The notes beneath the pieces are model-generated. The model was not told the DNA's origin. It saw only the letters and a program-made list of their open reading frames with translations, and searched no databases. Positions 22,265 through 32,133 of a stretch of 64,000 bases of DNA are shown one piece after another; position 1 is the stretch's first letter; each line of letters starts with the position of its first letter. The position numbers were made by a program, and so were the translations under genes. This stretch comes from Astrocystis sublimbata (taxonomy: Eukaryota; Ascomycota; Sordariomycetes; Xylariales; Xylariaceae). The stretch covers positions 1-64,000 of the forward strand of contig JAJNNY010000105.1 of the NCBI GenBank assembly GCA_022453515.1. Reading direction: 5' to 3'.

Positions 22265-22823
22265 TCAAAGATGCCCGCCAATGCCTATGATCCATCAAAC
22301 ATGAGTGAGAATTTCCCCCAGAGGTAACTACAATGCATCGTAGATCTGACGACTTACCCCTGCAATAGAAATATCCGCTCCAGAGGTTCTTCGCGCAGTC
22401 CTTGTGAAGCTGAGGATTCAGCGAGACGAACCATTGTTCGTCGAGGCCAATCGCTCCCGCAATATTAGCGCATGTTGTTCCGGGGGAGGCCTCGACCCAG
22501 GCGCCGCACGACGTGACCAAAGCGCCGTGCTGCACGAGCCCAGGGGGTGGCACTATGGTGTCATAAAGGATCACGCCTTTGGCTCCGTTGTTGGCGGCGG
22601 GCTCCTTTTTCTTGCCAACGTTGGAGTTCACAGGATCGATGCCTGGGTCGCTGCCGATATTGTTATTGGCTGGGATGCTGCCTGGGTCATTGCTAGCGTT
22701 GTGGTTGACGAGATCGCCGCCTCTGTCTTTGCCAACGTTGTTATTGACCGGGTCGCTTTCGGCGTAGACATGCGGGATGGTAAACGCAGCAAAGGCTGCC
22801 AGTGCCATGTAGAACGCTCTCAT
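22265..22823 (-). CDS. Secreted LysM-domain effector-like protein (about 161 aa)
   Basis: A small secreted protein with one LysM fold, which binds chitin oligomers; such fungal proteins can shield hyphae or blunt chitin-triggered plant defence. ATG at 22823 opens a clear signal peptide (MRAFYMALAAFAAFTIPHVYA). An Asn/Asp/Pro/Gly-rich spacer with repeated NNNxGxDPG-like units follows (about 23-90). The LysM spans about 100-155: SCGAWVEASPGTTCANIAGA, then GLDEQWFVSLNPQLHKDC and LWSGYFYCR; its Cys pattern is that of fungal LysM effectors. Exon 1 (22823-22358) ends at donor GTAAGT; intron 22357-22285 (73 bp, acceptor CATAG) leads to a 20-base last exon, ending GIGGHL. Without splicing the frame runs about 25 codons further into unrelated sequence, so splicing is more likely. 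Host-interaction role is inferred from family only. Confidence 0.85.
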
Positions 22824-23383
22824 GGTTGGTCTTGAAACTTGACGAGTTTCAGCGGTAAATTTCGATTTTGTTATAGTGTATGATGAAACGATGTGAAAGA
22901 GACATCGCTGGGCTTTATAGGACACGCTCGTGCCTTTGTAACAGGCCCTAATTTGCCTCAGAATCTTAGCTACAAAGGACATGATTGTTTAAAGGAGAGC
23001 AAAGGCAGGGCTGTACACATGACTATGCACCTATTTTTAGTTTGTCAATCAGGGCATTCATAGGGCTGTCAGCTTGCCCAGATTGGGTCGCCTCTGTTGA
23101 AGTTTAATCATTGATGATATTAAGGCTAAGATTCTAGATAGATCGTGATAATATTCAATCCTCGTGCTTTCCTCTGTTATAACAGTGTGATGAATATCTT
23201 AAGGTACACGAAGTAAATCTCGGCGTAAGTTTATTCATGCAGGTGAATTTCCTATAGCTTCTTTCCGAAGCGAGGCCAGAGGTTGAAATACTGTACCAAA
23301 TTAACCCTAAACAGCGCGGTCGACTGAGAAACCAGACACGTACCAGCACGTAAACCCAGCCCTACCTGAATACCGGTAGACAC
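22824..23383. other. Intergenic region
   Basis: Promoter of the LysM gene and 3' flank of the P450. No gene seen. Confidence 0.5.
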
Positions 23384-25360
23384 CTATTCATGAGATCTGA
23401 AGCGAACCCTGAAGTTGGGCTTTTTCCACATGCCGTACATGCGAAAGTCGCGATCGAAGACGATGTTCTGTCCCGGCAACATCTCCACGTCCAATTTCCA
23501 TAGCACCTTGGTGATGAACAACTTTGTTTGGCGCCACGCCAACAGTTTACCGGGACACGATCGGGGGCCGAGGCTGAAGGGACGGAAAGCTTTCCGCATG
23601 TCCGACTTGAAGGCGGCATCCCAATGCGGATGGCCCTCCGACAGCCAACGCTGGGGGTGATAGTTCTTTCCATCATGGAAATACCGCGCATCCCGAGTAA
23701 ACGCCAACATGCCATATTGCACCTCAATCTAGTCGTTCAAAGCCGCCTCGTTAGTTCATCCTCCAGAATGAACAATACAAAGACATCCAAAACTTACCCC
23801 TTTCGCGACATATTTCCCGTCAATCGTAGCGCCGGGGCACAGACGAGGCATGCCATTACTCGACAGTACCGTGATTCGAAGAGTTTCCATCAGCGAAGCG
23901 TGTAGATACGGAAGGTCAGCGACCGTATCCCCATTAATCTCCTCGTAACTACCAAAAGCGCCCCTGATCTCATCGACAAGGATACGCAGGCCCTCTGGCG
24001 CCAACAAAGAAAACATCAGAGTACCAAACATCTGACTTGCGACAGGCTCGTAGCCAGCAATAACCAGGTGGCCCACGATGGCCATGATGCGAACCTTTTC
24101 CTGTGCCGTTGGTTCCTCCGCGTCGCCGGGGAGCAGCTGCTCGAAGTGGTCTAGCTGTTCGATGTTGCCACGGCGGAAGATCCGTGAATGTATTGCCTCC
24201 CAGTTCAAGCGCTGGATTCTGAAGAAGCTGAAGACTAGCGTTGGGGGCACGAACAGGTACTTGGCCAGGTTGAGAAAGGGGAACTTTTTGAAGATCTGGT
24301 TTGCCGTGACGAAGGAGCTGGTGATCCAAAGCTCGTGGAGGAACGGCGAACTTTTCACTAACTCTAGGTTAGCTGGGGCTCTAAGCCTAGTGCCATTGGT
24401 ATTCAGTAATTATCGTACTGTCTCGTATCTGGTTCATCTCTCGACTGTACGCCAGGTCAGCCGAGGTATCCATGGCCACCCAATCGGTCCACTGAAGATA
24501 GTCATGGTTAGCTTTCTATTCTCCCTACATTGCGCCTAGCTGTACCAGGATAGAACGCTTACCGTTTTTAATTCAATGCCTTCGTCTTGGTCACCGATCT
24601 CTTTCATTCTCTGAATGAAAGCCTCGATGTATTTATTCACCGTCACTTCTTTCTCCTTAATGGCCCTGGCACTAAAAGCAGGAGCGACCTTCTTGGCATA
24701 GGTGTGGTGTTTAACGGGGTCCATCTCCCAGAGCAAGGCATTGTCGCCGACCCCCAAGTCCATGAAGTTAGTCTTGGGGAAATGCTCGAGGCCGCCGGTT
24801 TGAGGTTCATAGATGTCTTGGGGGCCGTGTTAGTCGAAAGCTAAGATATCAACGATCGGGAGTGACTGCTTGCCTGTGAATGCTTGAGGCGTGATAAAAA
24901 CCAGTTCATTGGGAGCAACTCTGACGACGTCCCCTGCTTGACTGTCAGCTCGAACGGACTGGACACCAGTATTCAAATCAAATAGAAGAGGGAGTGATAT
25001 AAGGGGACAAACACTGACCATATTGCTTTAGAGCATTTTGAACAGCCCAGGGGTACCGTCCAGTTGCCCTACGACATTTGAGCAGCTCAACTCCTAAAGG
25101 GCTCATGTAGGTATCTTACCAGTGGTACGCATACCATACATTCGATACCGCGGCCAATCGAGGACCGGGAAATGAAGCAGCAGGATGTAGGTATATATTA
25201 TAGATGCATTTCCACGCTGCGTACAAACATAGCTATTGACAATCTCGTCAGCAACTCTTGCGCCACTTATTGACTTCAAACGTACCGGCGCAAGACATGC
25301 AGTGACAAGCTCACCCGTGGACGTGGTGCTCAGTCGCTGTCCGATCCAAGTCGAAGCCAT
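23384..25360 (-). CDS. Cytochrome P450 (CYP65-like), 8 exons, 511 aa
   Basis: ER-anchored heme monooxygenase-type enzyme of the kind that tailors terpenoids and polyketides; substrate unknown. Exons: 25360-25286, 25232-25120, 25068-25019, 24933-24874, 24816-24563, 24491-24419, 24363-23798, 23728-23384; total 1536 bases. Membrane anchor near residues 15-40, then IYNIYLHPAASFPGPRLAAV (Pro-rich hinge), YGDVVRVAPNEL, ExxR as ETLR (368-371), PQRW (PERF equivalent) and heme loop FSLGPRSCPG with Cys455. Six introns are GT-AG with good donors (GTACGT, GTAAGA, GTCAGT, GTAAGC, GTACGA, GTAAGT); the fourth (24873-24817) is GC-AG (AG/GCAAGC). The I-helix reads AGYEPV (311-316) instead of the usual AGxET(T/S), so the Thr for oxygen activation is missing. 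Every exon phase fits, and the length is normal. Neighbours are a LysM gene and a DUF3716 gene; no backbone enzyme is adjacent. Confidence 0.9.
24817..24873 (-). other. GC-AG intron of the P450 gene
   Basis: On the minus strand the exon ends ...TTCACAG and the intron starts GCAAGC and ends CCCCAAG, 57 bp. Splicing here gives AFTDIYEPQTGG, matching the usual P450 sequence at this point; no GT donor gives a continuous frame. Confidence 0.75.
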
Positions 25361-25720
25361 ATTGAGTCAAAAATGCAATGATTCCGTAAATGTTGGGCTA
25401 GCATGAATATTTTGCTTTCGATTTGGAGAACGCAGGTGAAGAGGGAGCGCAGCCCAACATATTGTAACTTCCAAGCCCTTTCACTTCACTATAGTTAGTC
25501 TGTGCGCTGTTGGTGCCGACCACACATAAAGAGACCGAAAGCCAGCCAATCAGCCCTCCCCTTTTTGTCACAAAAAGCAGGCTGAGCCTAGGGATCAGAT
25601 AAATATTGCTTTAAGTAGCCACTGCATGATGAGATATATCGGACAAACTGTTCTTGAATAATTACTCATTAAAAGCAACGTATAGCTGTTGTGCATAGAT
25701 AATTTTGATATAGGCAAACC
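25361..25720. other. Short intergenic region
   Basis: About 360 bases upstream of the P450 and downstream of the DUF3716 gene; it should hold the P450 promoter. No distinct motif is claimed. Confidence 0.4.
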
Positions 25721-27481
25721 TCATTCCTCAGTCTTGATGAGAGGTCCTGTGTGGGTAGGCCCAACCGATTGTGGCGCCTCATCAATGTCATCACAGTCAC
25801 TGTCAGTCTCGCTCATATCCCCGTCCTCGTCTCCATCCTCATCCTCGTCTTCATCCTCGTCTTCGTCCATAGGCTCGGCCGTGTCCCCCATAACGTAGTT
25901 GATTGCTGGGGCCCCTGTATAGTGATCTCTTACGGGGCTGTGTCTCGCGAATGTATAAGCAGTTGTTGCAATAGGCTGCGAAAGCGCATAGTTCGTATAA
26001 GTATGGCTGTTGAGCGGAGCTGGAATGTGACTGTTGGATGTGACAACCTGCTGTGAAGGCGTGTGATTATTGTGATAGTGCGAGGCCGGAAGGTGACCGT
26101 TCGCGGTGGCGGTGTTGATGGGGGTTTGCATGGAGGGGACAGGTGCAGCGGGTAGATCTGCGGCCTCGACTGTGGCAATAGCAGCTTGCCATTGCAGCGT
26201 CTCAGCTGTCAATTGTCGGCGGGACCGAGGTGAGCTTGCGCGGATATGCCTCAGTTTCTCGTCAAAGGATGCGAAGTCTTTGCTCCGGATCAAGCCCAGG
26301 CCACTTGGTTTAGTTAAGGTGGGTGCTTGGTCAGTGGTTATATGAGTGGCGGTCGGATTCCCTCCTTGGTGCAGCTCCTCGGGCCGCGTTCGTTCTTGTC
26401 TGAACTCTCCTCTGTACTTGAGTCGACGTTGCTTGAAGGTAAGCTTGGGCGAAGGCTGGTCTTGTTGGGCCTGAGTGGGCTCCGGTCCGGGTGCGTTCCG
26501 TTTTTTAGACTTGGCATTGTTCTTTGGCTTCCTCGGGACCTGCGGCCGAGGTCTCGCAAATCGATTGAACCTTTGTATCTCATTGCGAATGTTCTCCTGT
26601 TCGGTGATTGGTTCATTGGTGCATTTCCTGTATTGGTTCTGATACGTGCAATTGGCACAAGCGTGTCGAAGATTGCTGATGGCCAGGACAGCGGGCGGCG
26701 AGACGATGCATCGTGCGAAAGGGCCGTTTTTGAGTATGCAGTTCCGACAGGGGTTGGGGTTTACTTGGCCAGATATGTATATCATGAGAGAGCTGAAATC
26801 ATGGGGGGTCCGTGGCACGAAACCACCCTGCTGGCGAAACATGTTCCATTCGACGGGCCGCAACGTGGGTTGGGTGCTGAGTGCTTGAGGCAGCGGGTGT
26901 AGGGGCAGCTCAGAGTTCGCAAAATCAGGGGGTAGGATTTGCAACGAGCTGTGCCAGGCGGTGATGTCACTGCGTATACCAGCACCGTCAGGCACATGAA
27001 GCTCAGATACTTGAGGCCCAGACTCTTGAGGCACGGACACTTGAGGCCCAGATAGTTGGGACCCGGATACTTGAGGCTCCGTCTCGTTGCGACTCTCAGT
27101 GGGCGACGGTGTTGATATTGTTAACAACGATGCTCTCTCTCCAAGCGGATGCTGTTCGGTCACTTCTCGGACGGGTGACGTTGATGCCGAGGGTGAGGTC
27201 ACAGAAGCTACTGCGGTCGCCGATGCCATCCCAAGTATCGGTGGCATCGGTGTGATTGGTGTCATGGACTGCCCATGCACCTGTGAGCCACCATGGCCTG
27301 CACAATTGTGAGCTGGGGAACATGAAGGTAGCAGCAGGCTTCAATGGACTTTTGGATTCGAGGACATACCAACCGAAGGCGACGGTCTTGAGCCCGGTGT
27401 CGCTGCGCGGTGAGCGTACCACGTGGCCGTGGCAGCTTCGGCGATGGACTGAAAAAGCGTGTTTGGTGCATCATCGGCCAT
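25721..27481 (-). CDS. DUF3716-domain protein (562 aa)
   Basis: Fungal protein of unknown function with the cysteine-rich DUF3716 module: NPCRNCILKNGPFARCIV followed by LRHACANCTYQNQYRKCT at about residues 215-265, a zinc-finger-like Cys pattern suggesting nucleic-acid or protein binding (inference). Exon 1 27481-27370 and exon 2 27297-25721; intron 27369-27298 has donor GTATGT and acceptor TGTGCAG. The ATG at 27481 opens MADDAPNTLFQSIAEAA. Before the domain are five 15-bp units giving PQVSG/PQESG-like repeats; after it a Lys/Arg-rich stretch (KPKNNAKSKKRNAPG, a possible nuclear signal) and, near the end, an acidic DEDEDEDEDGDEDGD tract. DUF3716 genes are usually dispensable and lineage-expanded in Pezizomycotina. 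Confidence 0.85.
27004..27078 (-). repeat. 15-bp coding repeat, five units, in the DUF3716 gene
   Basis: Five 15-bp units of the type CAGATACTTGAGGCC at 27004-27018, 27019-27033, 27034-27048, 27049-27063 and 27064-27078. Being in frame, they encode a variable pentapeptide repeat (PQVSG, PQVSV, PQESG). Confidence 0.85.
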
Positions 27482-27580
27482 TGTCACGAGTCACGACAGA
27501 GCATTGTCTTGACCTCCTGCGATGCACAGCCCTTTCTCACGCCGAACGACAAAGCCACCGAATCTTCACTTTTGCAATCT

Positions 27581-27620
27581 CATGAAATCCCATGAAATCT
27601 TATGAAATCTTATGAAAAGA
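27581..27620 (+). repeat. 10-bp tandem repeat, four units
   Basis: CATGAAATCC, CATGAAATCT, TATGAAATCT and TATGAAAAGA lie in direct succession. Confidence 0.8.
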
Positions 27621-28060
27621 CCGGCATGCAGCGCTATTGGTTTGTGTGTGAAGCCCGGGGATGGTAAACGCGTTTTTTGAGGACCCGATCTTCCCACTCA
27701 AGTCGCGTGTCGTGCTGGGCTGCCGCTGAATCCTGGTGCAGCAACGAAAGCCGAGAAAACTTGGGTTCTTCGATCAATCACGACCGTTTATTATCTCGTA
27801 TGATACGAATGATCGACTGAAGTGCTTGGTGTAAAGCGCGGCTCGACCAATACGGGATTGAGAAGTGCCGAATTGCTGCGAGTGGAGGTAACTTGCGACA
27901 GCGCCTGCTCCTGTCATTGTATGCTGCGGCATCATCTGAAGGGGAAAGTCTAGCGACCTGTCATTAACACTGTATAAAGAAGTACTCGTCGCTTCCACGC
28001 TTCCAAACCTGCTCCAGCCGTACATGGGACAGCTGGTCCTATACTGCGCACTGTATACTT

Positions 28061-28087
28061 GTGGCTGTGGTGGCTGTGGTGGCTGTG
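28061..28087 (+). repeat. 9-bp tandem repeat GTGGCTGTG, three units
   Basis: Three exact copies of GTGGCTGTG just before the transposon insertion point. Confidence 0.85.
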
Positions 28088-28129
28088 TTCATTCGGCGGC
28101 ACTTAATATCCTAGCACGCCTAGGTTCTA

Positions 28130-28172
28130 GAGTGGGTCATCACCTAATAGGACCCATCACCTAATGGGACGG
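28130..28172 (+). repeat. Left terminal inverted repeat of the transposon
   Basis: Begins GAGTGGGTCATCACC after the TA duplication and is a perfect inverse of 29939-29981. Confidence 0.97.
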
Positions 28173-28258
28173 CCTGCACTAGCGGTCAACACCACTATTA
28201 CCAACACCAATATACCAATTCTACCACCAAAAGAGCTGTTTTCCATACAAAATTGGCC

Positions 28259-29873
28259 ATGCCTATAGATCTTGAACAGAGAATCACGGCTGCAGTTACA
28301 GCCGTTCGAGATGGCCAATCGCAAAGGGCTGCGGCTGACCTATATGGGGTAACCACCTCAACGCTCTCTAGACGACTCCAAGGCGGTCTCTCGCGCGAAC
28401 AAGCCCATGAAATAGACCGGCTGTTCAGCGGAGAGACTGAAAGTCAAATAATCGACTGGATCCATAACTCTGAACGCGCTGGCCGCAGCCCGTACCGCTG
28501 GGAAATCGTCCAATTTGCCGAATGTATTCTGGAGTCCCAGGGCCGTAGCCACCATATTGGGCCAATGCTGGATTGACCGCTTTATTCAATGGCACCCAAG
28601 CATACGGACCAAGCCCCAAGAATCTCTTGAAGCCGTTAGGGCTGCCTTAGACCTTCCAGATAAGATTAAACGCGTCTTCGAGCATTATGAAGCCGTACGG
28701 CAGAAGCACAAGGTATCGGCTCCGTATATTGCCAATATGGATGAGCATGGCTTACGCGAAGGGGAGTCTCTTCACGGCAAAGTGGTTGGATCGTCTCTAA
28801 CAAAGCGAGGCCCTCGCCAGCACTCTGATGCTACGACTTGGGCAACCATTCTGGAGACTATTCTAGCCGACGGCCGTTACCTTACGCCGGCAATCATCTT
28901 TACGGGCGAAAGTCTCCAAGGGCAGTGGTTTCCAAGAGATTTCCCAAGCTGGAAATACGAAGTAAGCACAAATGGATGGACTGCCAAAAGAATCGCGTAT
29001 TTCTGGCTTAAGGAGGTCTACCTACCAGAAACCCAGCCCGCAGACCCTAGGCAATGGAGGGTGTTATTCTTGGATAGCCATGCCACCCATATAGACGGCA
29101 AGTTTATGTATAAAGCATGGGATAACAAGGTGTAATTGATCTATCTGCCTTCACATGGCTCACATGTAGCCCAGCCGGCTGACCTAGGTGTTTTTTCTAT
29201 ATTAAAGCACTATTTCCGAGAGGAGATGGCCCCTTTCGCCCACCTACCCGCTTCGTCGCCAGTCTATAAGCGTAGATTTCTCGCTGCGTACGCCAAAGCC
29301 CGTGAGAGAACTCTACGGCCTGAGATAATTAGGGCTGCTTTCCGCAAATCCGGACTTTGGCCAGTTAACCGGCTAAAACCGCTTGAAAACGACAAGATGG
29401 TCGGCGTATCCCACCGGCCTACTACACCAGAAGAAAGATTATGGCGGATCAACGATAAAACAGGCCAGACGACCTGGGCTACTCCAAAGGGATCTCAAGA
29501 CCTACGCAACCAATTTTGTAGTCTTGAGACGCCGTCAGAGAGGCTTACAGGCAAGGCAAATGCCCTTGTACGAAAGGCAGGTAAACGGATTGACCTTTTG
29601 GCTACGGAATTGGCTAGCGCCAAGCGAGAGATCAGCGAATTAAAGACCGAAAACGAAGGCCTACGGCTCCAAGGGCGGAAGAGGGTAAGAAAGGACCCCC
29701 AACAGACCTTCTACAATATAGAAGATATCCATACAGCCAGAGTTCAAGCAGAAGAACAGGCCCAGCGGTGGGAGACGGCCCATGCCAGCCAACTCGAAGA
29801 AGAACGCCAAGAAATATCGCAAGCTACGTTTGAAAGTATGTTGAATGAGTGGTATTTGTTAGATAACCAATAG
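28259..29873 (+). pseudogene. DDE transposase (HTH/CENP-B-like plus DDE_1), disabled
   Basis: Would cut and paste the surrounding element. ATG at 28259 begins MPIDLEQRITAAVTAVRDGQ; an HTH follows (QRAAADLYGVTTSTLSRRLQ). About 28555-28565 a GGG run shifts the frame: the first frame ends at TGA 28574-28576, while QCWIDRFIQWHPSIRTKP continues one base over, so one extra G is the likely lesion. The catalytic block has MDEHGLREG (first Asp), LFLDSHATHIDG (second Asp) and HVAQPADLGVFSILKHYF (third acidic residue). A TAA at 29133-29135 interrupts the frame between WDNKV and LIYLPSHGSHV, consistent with CAA to TAA. The C-terminal part is a coiled coil. At least two lesions mean no active transposase from this copy, yet the termini could still be mobilised by a relative. 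Confidence 0.9.
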
Positions 29874-29938
29874 ACCCTTTTGTGGTTGAATAATAGACCT
29901 GTATGGCTAGCCAAAGTGGTGTTGATCGCTGTTGGGGA

Positions 29939-29981
29939 CCGTCCCATTAGGTGATGGGTCCTATTAGGTGATGACCCACTC
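29939..29981 (-). repeat. Right terminal inverted repeat of the transposon
   Basis: Exact inverse of 28130-28172, ending ...GATGACCCACTC before the TA duplication. Confidence 0.97.
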
Positions 29982-30217
29982 TACAAGCTGCAACTGTTGA
30001 AGGCTATGTCAGGTCTTCTTTTGGAGATCAGATTTAAATGATACGGCCTCGTCTTGTCAACAATGCCCAAGCTGCTTTTGGCGTTTCGCGTTTCGCTGTG
30101 GTTTGGGTTACGTGATGAAAAGAATCATATAATCAAACATTATGTTTACGAGTCTTATAGCATGCAGTACATCGGTTAGCGACAGTCGTGACTCGTGAGG
30201 ATTTTCCTTGCACACTC

Positions 30218-32133
30218 TCACGAACCCTTTTCCTCAGCTGGCCATTCTGGTTGATGCGTCCCTCGCATGCAGCTTCCGGAGTCATATTGCAACTTAGTAG
30301 TTTCATACGCGACTGCCGGTCCAAGGAACCTCATCTCCTCATCCGGAACACCCAGATCCCCCTTTATCGTTCTGAAGTTCTTCTCCTGGAACAGGCTGGG
30401 CGCCACTTTCGGTAAAGAATTCGCAAGCTGCCAGGTCGCGATCGTCAGCATTAGAATACCTGCTCGAGGACCACGGAACCTTACTCACCACTCTCATTTG
30501 ACGATGTAAATCGTCATAGTACCTGAAGTTTGACATATCCGGCCACCTCTCACGCAAGTCTTGCTGGACTTCGGGTGATTGCACGCCTAGCGATATCAGG
30601 AAACTGTTCAGTTGATTCAGCGACGTCGAAACGAGGTAGTTCCCGCCCTTCTTGTTCCTCCGATCCAGCGCATTCATGATGGCGATGCAGCCCACGATAC
30701 CAGTCTGGAAGTCCGAGTTGGGCAGGAAGGGCATCACGGGCTCGTCGCGCCCCCACATGCGACCGAACAACCACGCAATGCCCGTCACGGCGTCGCTGAT
30801 CTGCTGCCACCCGCTGCGATGCTTCCACGGCCCCTTCCACCCATAGCAGTTCTCGCGCGCGTAGACTATGCCCTTACCCCTTTTCTTCGCCATCGCATGC
30901 ACGTACGTCGGACCGAAGCCCAGTCTCTCCAGCACGCCGGGCCGGTAGCCGTCGACCACCACATCTGCGTCTTGGATCAATCTGCCCAGCGCCGTGCGCC
31001 CTTCCTCCGTCTTCAGATTCAGATGCGCATCCCGCTTTCCGAGGTTGCTCTCGAACAGCACGATGCCCAGATCTGGCAATTCCATGTTTGACACGCGGAC
31101 GACGGTAGCGCCGAACAACGCCGCGAGTCTCGCGATCGTCGGCCCCGCAATGGCTCTCGTGAGATCCACAATCTTGATTCCTTCTAGCGGACGGAACGTA
31201 GCTGTCTTGACTTCGGGCCACGGCACAGGCGGCAGTTCATCGCTGAGGGACTCCTCGATGGTATATAGCCCCTCGTCCACTAGCGCCCGTCCCTGCTCGC
31301 TTGCGCGATACTCGTCAGGGGTGAGACAGACACCCCCAGCCTGTCTCCAATACTCATTCGCCTCTACATCCAACCACTCCGCATCGAAGTTCTTCATTTC
31401 TGCCTCCAGCTGTCTGATGACCTCCATCTCATCCGCGACATCCGCACGAGGCGGAAGGCCCAGCATGCGCAGGCTCCGATCCGAGTTGAGCCCGCCGTGC
31501 AGATGAAACCAGCGCCCATCACGCGTCGGATAGATGTTCGTCACGAGACGTCGCCACGGCGTCATCTGCGCCGTCAGGTCGTATACGGAATACCGCGCCA
31601 CGATAGCGGGGTCGGAGATGGGCTTACCGCCCACGCCCAAAAGGAGGAAGGAGAATAGGAATAGGCTGGCGACATCGCTGCTCACGACGCATGATTGCGA
31701 GATGCCGTACCGTCGCGCGGTGATAGCGTTGCCAAAAGTACCGAGGAGTGCCCACTGTTGGATGCGCGCATAGTCAGCCAACTTATACCCTCATTTTTTG
31801 ACCCGGTCGGCTGCTTCTTGATTGAGAACTTTAGAAGACAGCCGGAGTCTCCCCGCCCTCGCTACTGCATGGTAGTAGACCTAGGTAGGTGCCTAGGTAT
31901 AGGAGACTCGTGGACAACTTTGCATGAATGCATCATGATCAACTCACCAACGCCGTGCTCGACTCGGTGCACTTCACTGGTGCAGGCAGAAACGGTTTTG
32001 AGAGGGTAGATGCGTTGAAAGACGTTCGCGTTGCGGCGTCGCGAACTTCATCTGGTATTTCGAGTCGCGGATCCGTCAATAGCACGGCGCGAAAGATGCG
32101 CTCTGCTTCGGCTTGTATTGTATGTGTATCCAT
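30218..32133 (-). CDS. CoA-transferase family III (CaiB/BaiF-type), 562 aa
   Basis: Moves CoA between carboxylic acids, or racemises or eliminates acyl-CoA derivatives; substrate unknown. Exons 32133-31948, 31781-30489 and 30427-30218. Introns: 31947-31782 (166 bp, GTGAGT...TAAG) and 30488-30428 (61 bp, GTGAGT...GGCAG). The family core starts with FRPLEGIKIVDLTRAIAGPT, ARLAALFGATVVRVSN, HLNLKTEEGRTALGRLIQDA, VVVDGYRPGVLERLGFG and WQQISDAVTGIAWLFG. The N-terminal half is the fungal two-part arrangement with its own CoA-transferase-like segment. ATG at 32133 (MDTHTIQAEAERIFRA). Without the last intron the protein would end in a Ser/Gly-rich nonsense tail; splicing gives LANSLPKVAPSLFQEKNF. No targeting signal is obvious. 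In related fungi such genes often sit near acyl-CoA or secondary-metabolism genes; no such partner is adjacent here. Confidence 0.88.

Larger units (their letters stand above)
27482..28127. other. Intergenic region left of the transposon
   Basis: Promoter side of the DUF3716 gene. It carries two small tandem repeats (27581-27620 and 28061-28087). A minus-strand open stretch at 27774-28025 has no recognisable domain. Confidence 0.5.
28130..29981 (+). mobile_element. Tc1/mariner-superfamily (pogo/Fot1-like) DNA transposon, 1852 bp
   Basis: Bounded by TA on both sides (28128-28129 and 29982-29983), the target duplication typical of Tc1/mariner elements. The terminal inverted repeats (28130-28172 and 29939-29981) are 43 bp and identical. 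After an 8-bp non-matching gap a further 16-bp inverted pair (28181-28196 and 29915-29930) has one mismatch. Each 43-bp terminus contains two similar 17-bp words starting ATCACCTAAT, likely transposase binding sites. The single gene inside encodes a DDE transposase with an N-terminal helix-turn-helix, but it is interrupted (see separate entry). It inserted between the DUF3716 gene and the 3' end of the CoA-transferase gene without breaking either. Confidence 0.95.
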
